From assembly GCA_900770875.1 (NCBI GenBank), contig CAAGLV010000168.1:1-40960 (forward strand): DNA of 40,960 bases, read 5' to 3'. The notes beneath the pieces were generated by a model. The model was not told where the DNA came from, did not search any database, and was given only the letters and a program-made list of their open reading frames with translations. The DNA comes from Flavobacteriales bacterium. Its GTDB lineage: Bacteria > Bacteroidota > Bacteroidia > Flavobacteriales > Weeksellaceae. Positions 33,951 through 40,960 of this stretch are shown here, one piece after another. Position 1 is the stretch's first letter; each line of letters starts with the position of its first letter. A program made the position numbers and the translations under genes.

Positions 33951-35357
33951 TTATTTCCAACCTCCACCTACCGAACGATAGATAGAAACCATTGAGTTTA
34001 ATTTCTCTAACTTAGCACTTGTTAAATTCAGCTTCGCATTTAATGCAGATTCTCGAGCTGTAATAACTTCTAAATAATTTGCTAAACCGTAGTTTAATAA
34101 TTCTTCAGAATACTCGATCGATTGATCGTACAACTCAGATTCTTTTTGTTTTAAAGGAATCTTTTGCTCTGCTGCTTGATAACGAGCTAACGCGTCAGAA
34201 ACTTCTTTACTTCCGTTTAAGATTGCTTGCTTATATGCTAAAACCGCATTTTCTTGATTAGCTAAAGCCACTTCCTTTTGCGTTTTTAATGCACGTTTAT
34301 TTAAAATTGGCTGTGCTAAACGAGCAACCACACTAGCAAATAACGATTGTGCATCTAACAATTTATCAATATCAATCCCTTGTACACCTCCACTCGCTGT
34401 TAAAGTTAATGATGGATAAAAACTTGCATTGGCTACGTTTACGTTTTCAAACGCACTCATCAAACCAAATTCAGCAGCTTTTACATCTGGACGATTTTCT
34501 AATAATTGTGCAGGTACACCAACCGCTAATTCGGTTGTTATTTTTTGATCGTCGATAGAACCACGAGTAATTGCTTGCGGAGATTCGCCTAATAATACAC
34601 TTAAAATGTTTTCGCTTAATTTGATATTGCTATCTACATCTACTAAAAGTGCTTTTGCATTATACAATTGTGCTTCTGATTGATTTACGGCAACTTGCGT
34701 TACATTACCAGCAATCATTAAAGCCTTCATTGTTTCTAAACTTTCTTCGCGGTATTTAATCGTTTCTTCTAATGTTTTGCGTTGTTCGTCTAAAGCAATT
34801 AACTGATAATAAGTTGTTGCAATTGTAGAAACTATGTTTGTTTGTACTACTTTATGCGCTTCTACCGTTTGTAAATAGTTTGCTGCAGCACCACGATATC
34901 CGCTTCTAATTTTACCCCAAATGTCAGCTTCCCAAGAAAAGTTCCCTGTTAAGTCGTATTGCGATAAAGATTGTGAACCTGTAAAACGACCAAATTGAGT
35001 ATTTGCAGATGTCTTTGTAAATTGATAACCAGGACCTGCAGATAAAGTTGGTAAATATCCGGCTTTACCTTGCTTCATATAAGCTTCGGTAATTGCAATA
35101 TTTTGTAAAGCAGTACGAATATCTAAATTGTTTTCGATTCCTTTAGCAATGTAACTTTTTAAAGTTTCGTCGCTAAAAAATTCTTTCCAAGATACATCTG
35201 CAATAGATGTATCTTGTTGTGCAACTACGTCTGTACGAAATTGTGCTTCTGTTGTTACACTTTCTGGTCTTTTATAATCTTTTGCTACGAAACACGATTG
35301 GATCGAAATTAAACCAACTGCTAATAACGTAACTTTTAATATTTTAAATTTTTTCAT
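33951..35357 (-). CDS. outer-membrane efflux lipoprotein, NodT/OprM type
   Basis: A TolC-like outer-membrane factor of 468 residues that forms the exit duct of the RND pump. The lipoprotein signal ends at S-I-Q-S-C with Cys22. Two OEP repeats follow, with the coiled-coil helices of each half (about 90-230 and 290-440). Typical sequences are L-L-E-N-R-P-D-V-K-A-A-E and F-Y-P-S-L-T-L. Its ATG overlaps the pump stop codon by one base (TAATG arrangement), which suggests translational coupling. Confidence 0.95.
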   Translation of the reverse strand: MKKFKILKVTLLAVGLISIQSCFVAKDYKRPESVTTEAQFRTDVVAQQDTSIADVSWKEFFSDETLKSYIAKGIENNLDIRTALQNIAITEAYMKQGKAGYLPTLSAGPGYQFTKTSANTQFGRFTGSQSLSQYDLTGNFSWEADIWGKIRSGYRGAAANYLQTVEAHKVVQTNIVSTIATTYYQLIALDEQRKTLEETIKYREESLETMKALMIAGNVTQVAVNQSEAQLYNAKALLVDVDSNIKLSENILSVLLGESPQAITRGSIDDQKITTELAVGVPAQLLENRPDVKAAEFGLMSAFENVNVANASFYPSLTLTASGGVQGIDIDKLLDAQSLFASVVARLAQPILNKRALKTQKEVALANQENAVLAYKQAILNGSKEVSDALARYQAAEQKIPLKQKESELYDQSIEYSEELLNYGLANYLEVITARESALNAKLNLTSAKLEKLNSMVSIYRSVGGGWK

Positions 35358-38300
35358 TAGTGTGCAGAATTTTGATCGTTGTTGTTTACAAATTTCATTG
35401 GTTTAATTTTCTCTTGAATCGATTGGAAAACAACAAATAATACTGGAATTACAAATAATCCTAAAACAGTACCAATTAATAATCCAAAAGCAGCACCAGT
35501 ACCTACAGATCGGTTACCTACAGATGATACACCTGTTGCAAAAACTAATGGCAATAAACCAACGATAAATGCAAAAGATGTCATTAAGATTGGACGTAAA
35601 CGTGCTTTAGCTCCATCAATTGCAGCTGCTACGATCGACATTCCGTGTGTACGTCTTTGTAAAGCAAACTCTACAATTAAGATGGCATTTTTGGCTAATA
35701 AACCAACCAACATAACTAATGCAATTTGGAAATAAATATTGTTTTCTAATCCTGCTAACCACTGAGATACATAAGCCCCCATAATACCACAAGGTACAGA
35801 TAATAATACTGCAAATGGTAAGATGTACGATTCGTATTGTCCCGAAAGGATAAAGTAAACGAATAATACACATAAGGCAAAGATAATTACAGTTTGAGAG
35901 CCAGAGTTAATCTCCTCTCTTGTTAAACCTGTAAAATCGATTCCGTAGTTTGATGATAATGTTTGCTCAGAAACTTGATTAATTGCATTAATCGCATCAC
36001 CAGTAGAGAATCCTGGATTTACAGCACCTGTAATATTTGCAGATGTAAATAAATTAAAACGGTTAATAGAGTTTGGTCCGTATACACGTTTTAATGTAAC
36101 AAACTGAGATACCGGAGCCATTTGCCCTTTATCTGTTTTTAAATACATCTTATTTAAACTTGCTTCGTTAATACGATCTTTCGGATCGGCCTGAACATAC
36201 ACACGGTATTGTTTACCAAAACGTGTAAAATCGGCAGCATATAAACCTCCGATATATCCTTGTAATGTAGAGAAAATGTTACTTACAGAAACACCCGCTT
36301 GTTTTGCTCTTTCTACATTTACATCAATTTCGTATTGAGGGAAGTTTGTATTTAACGATGTCTGAGCATACATTACCTCTGGACGCGACATTAAAGCTCC
36401 TAAGTATTCTTTTGCTACTTTATCAAAATCGTTAATATCTCCTCCTGTTTTATCTAATAATTTTAATTCGAAACCAGAAGATAAACCAAATCCTGGTACA
36501 GATGGTGGTTGGAAGAAAATCATTTGAGCATCAGAGAATCCTGCTGCAACACCAAATAATTTACCAATGATTGTTTGGATTGCTGTATCTTGATCTTTAC
36601 GTTCTTCGAATGATTTTAATTTTACTAAAATCATCCCGTAATTAGATCCAGCACCAGAAATAATCGAGTTACCCGAAATTACAGTTACTCCTTCGATTCC
36701 TGGAATTTGAGATGCTTGTTGCTCGAATTGACGTTGAATTTGGTACACACGATCCATCGATGCACCAGAAGGTAACTCAACATTACCAATAATAAATCCT
36801 TGATCTTCTGTTGGTACAAATCCTGTTGGCATCATTTTATTTACACCATAAATACCAGCAACACTTCCTACTAAAATAAGTAATGTTACCCATTTGTGTT
36901 TTACTAAAAAGCCAAACGATTTACCGTATTTTTCTGTTAATTTATTAAATGCAATATTAAATGCATCAAAGAAACGTTGTACAAAATTACGTTTTTTACC
37001 GTGCGAATCTTCGTGTCCTTTTAAAAATAAAGCACATAACGCAGGCGATAATGTTAAGGCATTTAAAGCCGAAATTAAAATCGATACAATTAAGGTAATA
37101 CCAAATTGTTTATAGAAAACCCCTGTTGGTCCCGAGATAAATGTTACCGGAATAAATACAGCACACATTACTAATGTAATCGATATAATTGCACCAGTAA
37201 TCTCGTCCATTGCATTTTTAGTTGCTTCTAACGGAGATTCGTGCGTAATTTCCATACGCGCATGTACTGCTTCTACAACCACAATCGCATCATCCACCAC
37301 AATACCAATCGCTAACACTAAAGCGAATAACGTTAATAAGTTGATAGAGAATCCTGCTAAATTTAAGAAGAAGAATGTACCAATAATAGATACCGGTACG
37401 GCAATTAACGGAACTAATGTAGAACGCCAATCTTGTAAGAAAATATATACTACGATAAATACTAAGATAAATGCCTCGATCATGGTATGTACTACTTTAT
37501 CAATCGATGCATCTAAGAATTTATTTGTATCCATCATTACAGTATACGAAATTCCTTCTGGGAAAGTTTTAGAAGCTTCTTCTAATGTTTTGTATAATGC
37601 TTTATTAATATCACTTGCATTAGACCCTGGCGTTTGGTAAACAGCAAAAGCTGCTGCCGGATTACCAAACATCTCTGTAATACCAGAATATGTTTGCGCT
37701 CCGAATTCGATATCAGCTACATCTTTTAAACGTAATACTTGTCCTGAAGGTAACGTTTTAATAACGATATTTTCGTACTGAGATTCTGTTTTGTATCGAC
37801 CAGAATATGTAATTGTATACTGGAAAGATTGTCCTGTATTTTCTCCTAAAGCACCCGCTGCTGCCTCTAACGATTCGGCAGATAAAGCTGCTTGTACATC
37901 CGACGGAATTAAACCATAATTCGCCATACGATCTGGGTTTAACCAAATACGCATTGCATATGTTTGTGCCCCAAAAACTGTTGCATCACCAACACCATTT
38001 ACACGTTTAATTTGTGGAATGATATTAATGTTTAAATAATTCTGTAAATATGTTCCGTCGTATTTAGGATTTGAAGATCCAAACGAAACGAACATTAAGG
38101 CAGACGTTTGTTGTTTTTGTGTTACAACACCCGAACGTGTTACCTCAGACGGTAATAAAGGTGTAGCACGAGCCACACGGTTTTGCACGTTTACCTGCGC
38201 AATATCTCCATCAACCCCTGGTTTAAAAACAACATCGATAGATGCCGAACCATTGTTTGATGCAGTAGAAGAAATATAATCCATTCCTTCAACCCCATTA

Positions 38301-38506
38301 ACCTGCTCCTCGATCGGAATAATTACCGATTCCATCACAGTTTTAGCATTTGCTCCAGGATACGAAGCAGAAATTTTAACTGTTGCAGGAGCGATATCTG
38401 GATATTGAGTAATAGGAAGAGTTACCAATCCTAAGATACCCAATACTAATATCATGATAGAAATTACCGTTGATAAAACGGGTCTTTCAATGAATTTTTT
38501 TAACAT
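35357..38506 (-). CDS. RND efflux pump inner-membrane subunit, HAE1/AcrB type
   Basis: A 1049-residue proton-driven multidrug pump of the family of AcrB and MexB. It has the usual twelve membrane helices and two large periplasmic loops. It starts F-I-E-R-P-V-L-S, typical of HAE1. The proton-relay motif G-I-V-V-D-D-A-I-V-V-V-E-A is in the fourth helix region near residue 410. P-V-S-I-I-G-T-F and the later M-L-V-G-L-L-A-K-N-A-I-L-I-V-E-F are also conserved. The drug spectrum cannot be predicted. The adaptor gene lies 10 nt upstream. Confidence 0.97.
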   Translation of the reverse strand: MLKKFIERPVLSTVISIMILVLGILGLVTLPITQYPDIAPATVKISASYPGANAKTVMESVIIPIEEQVNGVEGMDYISSTASNNGSASIDVVFKPGVDGDIAQVNVQNRVARATPLLPSEVTRSGVVTQKQQTSALMFVSFGSSNPKYDGTYLQNYLNINIIPQIKRVNGVGDATVFGAQTYAMRIWLNPDRMANYGLIPSDVQAALSAESLEAAAGALGENTGQSFQYTITYSGRYKTESQYENIVIKTLPSGQVLRLKDVADIEFGAQTYSGITEMFGNPAAAFAVYQTPGSNASDINKALYKTLEEASKTFPEGISYTVMMDTNKFLDASIDKVVHTMIEAFILVFIVVYIFLQDWRSTLVPLIAVPVSIIGTFFFLNLAGFSINLLTLFALVLAIGIVVDDAIVVVEAVHARMEITHESPLEATKNAMDEITGAIISITLVMCAVFIPVTFISGPTGVFYKQFGITLIVSILISALNALTLSPALCALFLKGHEDSHGKKRNFVQRFFDAFNIAFNKLTEKYGKSFGFLVKHKWVTLLILVGSVAGIYGVNKMMPTGFVPTEDQGFIIGNVELPSGASMDRVYQIQRQFEQQASQIPGIEGVTVISGNSIISGAGSNYGMILVKLKSFEERKDQDTAIQTIIGKLFGVAAGFSDAQMIFFQPPSVPGFGLSSGFELKLLDKTGGDINDFDKVAKEYLGALMSRPEVMYAQTSLNTNFPQYEIDVNVERAKQAGVSVSNIFSTLQGYIGGLYAADFTRFGKQYRVYVQADPKDRINEASLNKMYLKTDKGQMAPVSQFVTLKRVYGPNSINRFNLFTSANITGAVNPGFSTGDAINAINQVSEQTLSSNYGIDFTGLTREEINSGSQTVIIFALCVLFVYFILSGQYESYILPFAVLLSVPCGIMGAYVSQWLAGLENNIYFQIALVMLVGLLAKNAILIVEFALQRRTHGMSIVAAAIDGAKARLRPILMTSFAFIVGLLPLVFATGVSSVGNRSVGTGAAFGLLIGTVLGLFVIPVLFVVFQSIQEKIKPMKFVNNNDQNSAH

Positions 38507-38516
38507 AAGATTTTAT

Positions 38517-39758
38517 TTAAAAAACTGGCTTAGTAGATTCTACAATTTGTTCGAATTTAGCAGGTTTCGGTGCAATTGGAGTTTTATCTCTTAATTTACC
38601 AACACCTTGTGCTACTACTTTTTCTCCTTTTTTAACACCTTCTGTTACAATTGCCATATTACCAGCACGCTCTTCTACAACAACCGGAGTTGCAATAGCC
38701 GAATCGTTACGTACTTTATATACATAAACAATACCTTGTTGCTCGAATGTTGCTGCTTCCGGAACAACAATTGCATCCACGTAAGTTTTAGGAATACGAA
38801 TTGTACCTGAGTTTCCGTTTGCTAAAATTTTAGCCGCATTGTTAAATTGTACACGGAATTGAATTGTTCCTGTTGATGGATCAATTTGTCCTGTTACTGT
38901 CTGAATTTTACCCTTTTCTGGAAAAACTTCACCATTAGCTAATACTAATTCTACTGGTGGAATATTGTTTAACTTTTGTTGTAAAGTTGCTCCTTGTGCT
39001 TTTGTAATAAAATTTAAATACTCTTTTTCGTTCATCGAGAAATAAGCATAAACTTTATCTGTGTTAGATACCACTGTTAAAGGTGTAACATCTGAAGGAC
39101 CAACTAAAGCTCCTTGACGGAAATTAATTGCACCAACTACACCAGATATAGGGCTACGTACAATAGAGTAATCTACATTAGCTTGTGCACCTTTATAGTT
39201 TGCCTGCGCCTGAGATTGCCCTGCTTGTGCTTGTGCTAAAGCAGCCTGTGCTTGTGCTTGCCCAGCTTTAGCTTGTGCTAAATTAGCTTTTGCAGTTTCT
39301 AATTGTACACTCGAAATAATTTTTTTCTCTACTAAAGGCGTTAATTTATTTACTTCAACTTGTGCTGCTTCTACGCTAGCTTTTGCCGCATTTACATTCG
39401 CTTTAGCTGCGTTTACGCTAGCTGCTGCTGCTCCAACTCCAGATTTTGCAGCATCTGCAGTCTGAGATAATACGTTAGTTTCAAGCTTAAATAATGGTTG
39501 ACCTGCAGCAATATATTGCCCTTCGTCTACAAAAACTTGAGTAACATATCCCTGAATTTTTGCACGAATATCGTTGTTTACAACTCCTTCTATATTTGCA
39601 GGAAATTCTTGATAACTTGTTACAACTTTTGTAGGTATTTCTACAACATCATAAGGCATTGGTCCTTGTGCTTGTTGAGCACCAGCTTGGTCCTTCTTAC
39701 CACAAGAACTTAGTGCCACTGCCAATGCACCTACTAACATTACGTTAACATTCTTCAT
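38517..39758 (-). CDS. RND efflux periplasmic adaptor subunit (membrane fusion protein)
   Basis: A 413-residue lipoprotein adaptor of the AcrA type linking pump and outer-membrane factor. The signal ends at L-S-S-C with Cys19. The order is barrel and lipoyl half (Y-V-T-Q-V-F-V-D-E-G-Q-Y-I near 72-84), a long Ala/Gln-rich hairpin (about 105-195), the second lipoyl half (I-V-R-S-P-I-S-G-V-V-G), then beta-barrel and membrane-proximal domains. The hairpin is unusually repetitive, with units of Q-A-Q-A. It starts one base after the regulator gene's stop. Confidence 0.96.
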   Translation of the reverse strand: MKNVNVMLVGALAVALSSCGKKDQAGAQQAQGPMPYDVVEIPTKVVTSYQEFPANIEGVVNNDIRAKIQGYVTQVFVDEGQYIAAGQPLFKLETNVLSQTADAAKSGVGAAAASVNAAKANVNAAKASVEAAQVEVNKLTPLVEKKIISSVQLETAKANLAQAKAGQAQAQAALAQAQAGQSQAQANYKGAQANVDYSIVRSPISGVVGAINFRQGALVGPSDVTPLTVVSNTDKVYAYFSMNEKEYLNFITKAQGATLQQKLNNIPPVELVLANGEVFPEKGKIQTVTGQIDPSTGTIQFRVQFNNAAKILANGNSGTIRIPKTYVDAIVVPEAATFEQQGIVYVYKVRNDSAIATPVVVEERAGNMAIVTEGVKKGEKVVAQGVGKLRDKTPIAPKPAKFEQIVESTKPVF

Positions 39759-39759
39759 A

Positions 39760-40254
39760 TTACTTATTTTCTAGTTGAATTTTATTTATCTGATTTAAAG
39801 TTTGTTCTAATAATTCTTTTGATTTTTCTAGGTAATCGATATAAACATCAATTATTCCATTATCATCTATAGTCGCGGTATTTTCTAAACTTCTTCTATG
39901 TGCATTTATCTTAGTTGTAAAATATAAATCCTTGGTTATCATTCCATATAAAAAATCTAATTTTTCTGGAACATAATTATAATTTAATCTAAAATATCGC
40001 TTTCGCGAATCTATCTTGTGTATATATTCTATCTGATCTTTAGATAATAATAAATTTATAGAAGTTGATAATGAGCTTTTACTCACTTTAAAAACTTTTA
40101 ATAAATCTTCAAAAGTATAACCTTCTTTATCTGATTGTAAAACCATATAAGCTTGCACTTTAGCAGCCAATGGCGGAAAATTATACGCTTTTTCGAGATG
40201 GACACTAAAGTTTTCAAAAAGTTCGATATTACAACTTAAGCTTTTTTCGCTCAT
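39760..40254 (-). CDS. GbsR/MarR-like transcriptional regulator of the efflux operon
   Basis: A 164-residue winged-helix protein. F-P-P-L-A-A-K-V-Q-A-Y-M-V-L (26-39) resembles the GbsR N-terminal helix. The HTH is T-F-E-D-L-L-K-V-F-K-V-S-K-S-S-L-S-T-S-I near 52-71, followed by a wing with R-K-R-Y-F and a long C-terminal dimerisation helix. It is the first gene of the operon, and the spacing to the adaptor gene is one base. A palindrome over its promoter suggests autoregulation. TetR or AraC regulators are more usual for such operons in the phylum. Confidence 0.88.
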   Translation of the reverse strand: MSEKSLSCNIELFENFSVHLEKAYNFPPLAAKVQAYMVLQSDKEGYTFEDLLKVFKVSKSSLSTSINLLLSKDQIEYIHKIDSRKRYFRLNYNYVPEKLDFLYGMITKDLYFTTKINAHRRSLENTATIDDNGIIDVYIDYLEKSKELLEQTLNQINKIQLENK

Positions 40255-40268
40255 TATAATAATTTTTG

Positions 40269-40304
40269 CAAATGTATTAATTAGTTCGTTAAAAACCGAA
40301 CTAA
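40269..40304 (-). promoter_or_regulatory. efflux operon promoter and probable operator
   Basis: TACATTTG on the minus strand (40269-40276) fits the -7 box, 14 nt before the regulator ATG. TTCG lies exactly 20 nt further upstream as a 3-of-4 match to -33. The perfect inverted repeat TTAGTTCG (40281-40288) / CGAACTAA (40297-40304) covers the spacer and the -33 box. This is a placement that would block RNA polymerase. Confidence 0.6.
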
Positions 40305-40401
40305 AGAGGTTAAATAAAACTTATCTATATTATAATTTTATTTTATAGCACAAAAATAAAACTATTTCGAGATAATTAACCTATTTTTAACGGATTAACA
40401 C

Positions 40402-40436
40402 AAAAAAAGCCATCAAATTAATTTGATGGCTTTTTT
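40402..40436 (-). terminator. intrinsic terminator of the ferredoxin-reductase gene
   Basis: GCCATCAAAT (40409-40418) pairs perfectly with ATTTGATGGC (40421-40430), with seven A on one side and six T on the other. It lies 19 nt after the stop of the minus-strand gene at 40455. Confidence 0.92.
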
Positions 40437-40454
40437 AAAATTTATATAACAATA

Positions 40455-40960
40455 TTATACATCGTCGAAATCAATAGCTAAGTTTGCGGTTTTTGGTCGC
40501 GAGATACAAGCTAATGTCATACCGTCTTCGTAATCAGAATCTGTTAAGATAAAATTTTCACCAACATTAACTTCTCCTTCGGTTACTTTACACATACAAG
40601 ACGAACAAACTCCTCCTTTACACGAATACGGCGCATCGATATCATGATCTAACATTGCATCGATTAAGTTTTTCTCTCGGTTCCAAACAAATTCGCTTAC
40701 TTCGCCATCTAAAGTTACAGTTACGTTAACTTCTTGTACTTCTTCTTCGTTTTTCTCGAAAATAGATTCTGGTTTTACAGAAGTATTAAACAATTCGAAA
40801 TGAATATGTTTTTCGATAATACCAGCTTCTTTAATTTTTTTAGAAAGCGTAAAAATCATTTCTTCTGGTCCACAAAGCATCGCCTCATCTACCTCATTAA
40901 TATCGATTAATTGATTTAAAATTAAATCAAATTTCTTCTCATCTATTCTTCCATTATAAA
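40455..40960 (-). CDS. NAD(P)H oxidoreductase with C-terminal 2Fe-2S ferredoxin domain, PaaE-like (partial)
   Basis: The frame remains open to the right edge, so the N-terminal FAD-binding part is outside the window; the Met at 40880 is internal. The visible 168 residues start in the nucleotide-binding domain (A-M-L-C-G-P-E-E-M-I, the C-G-P motif of ferredoxin-NADP reductases). An acidic linker follows, then a plant-type ferredoxin domain: C-K-G-G-V-C-S-S-C (Cx4Cx2C) and a distal L-A-C-I-S supplying the fourth Cys. The order reductase-then-ferredoxin fits PaaE of phenylacetyl-CoA epoxidase or related reductases. Without its neighbours the pathway is uncertain. Confidence 0.88.
   Translation of the reverse strand, partial: YNGRIDEKKFDLILNQLIDINEVDEAMLCGPEEMIFTLSKKIKEAGIIEKHIHFELFNTSVKPESIFEKNEEEVQEVNVTVTLDGEVSEFVWNREKNLIDAMLDHDIDAPYSCKGGVCSSCMCKVTEGEVNVGENFILTDSDYEDGMTLACISRPKTANLAIDFDDV

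Noticed and set aside
38517..40254. Specific antibiotic resistance assignment for the efflux operon
   Set aside because: The sequence shows a generic HAE1-type RND system; drug spectrum cannot be read from these motifs.
40455..40880. A complete 141-residue ferredoxin starting at ATG 40880
   Set aside because: The frame stays open to the window edge and the upstream residues continue into the C-G-P motif of a reductase domain, so the Met is internal.

Overview
The window is a chromosomal segment of an AT-rich member of the Bacteroidota, most likely class Flavobacteriia. The evidence is the family content (GLPGLI protein, DUF3810, DUF1573, LIC_10190-type membrane protein, WG-repeat protein), recurrent TAnnTTTG -7 promoter boxes of the Bacteroidetes type, the scarcity of Shine-Dalgarno sequences, and lipoprotein signals of the form SSC/QSC. 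A genus such as Empedobacter or Flavobacterium is only a guess. I see no tRNA, rRNA, CRISPR array, insertion sequence or phage gene. Most of the window is ordinary core genome with compact operons and very clear intrinsic terminators.

Layout. 1-3.9 kb: the tail of an OsmC-like protein, uvrA, and msrA with a small overlapping gene. 3.9-6.8 kb: prmC, a coiled-coil lipoprotein, a GNAT acetyltransferase and a WG-repeat protein. 6.9-10 kb: a secreted protein with an internal duplication, a DUF3810 membrane metallopeptidase and an SBF-like transporter. 10-15.4 kb: a zinc-ribbon protein after an AT-rich gap, a tilS-dsbD overlapping pair, a secreted endonuclease I and an Rrf2 regulator with a TTG start. 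15.4-21.5 kb: an aldehyde dehydrogenase, a TerB-like protein, a LysE-type exporter, an esterase and valS. 21.6-25.6 kb: a polytopic membrane protein, a DUF1573 exported protein and an M24 aminopeptidase P.

25.7-33.1 kb is the most distinctive stretch. Three tandem LamB/maltoporin-family porins lie head to tail, and a SulP anion transporter plus an AI-2E-family membrane protein diverge from them. Two of the porins share a nearly identical 29-bp upstream element that contains both a -7 box and a palindrome.

33.1-40.3 kb: a GLPGLI protein, then a complete tripartite RND efflux operon (GbsR/MarR-like regulator, lipoprotein adaptor, HAE1-type pump, outer-membrane factor). A perfect 8-bp inverted repeat overlaps the operon's promoter. 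The window ends inside an NAD(P)H oxidoreductase with a C-terminal 2Fe-2S ferredoxin domain.

I did not find a wholly new system. The best leads are the porin triplication with its shared control element, the efflux-operon operator, a start codon placed directly on the end of an intrinsic terminator, a duplicated-domain secreted protein, and a small protein overlapping msrA.
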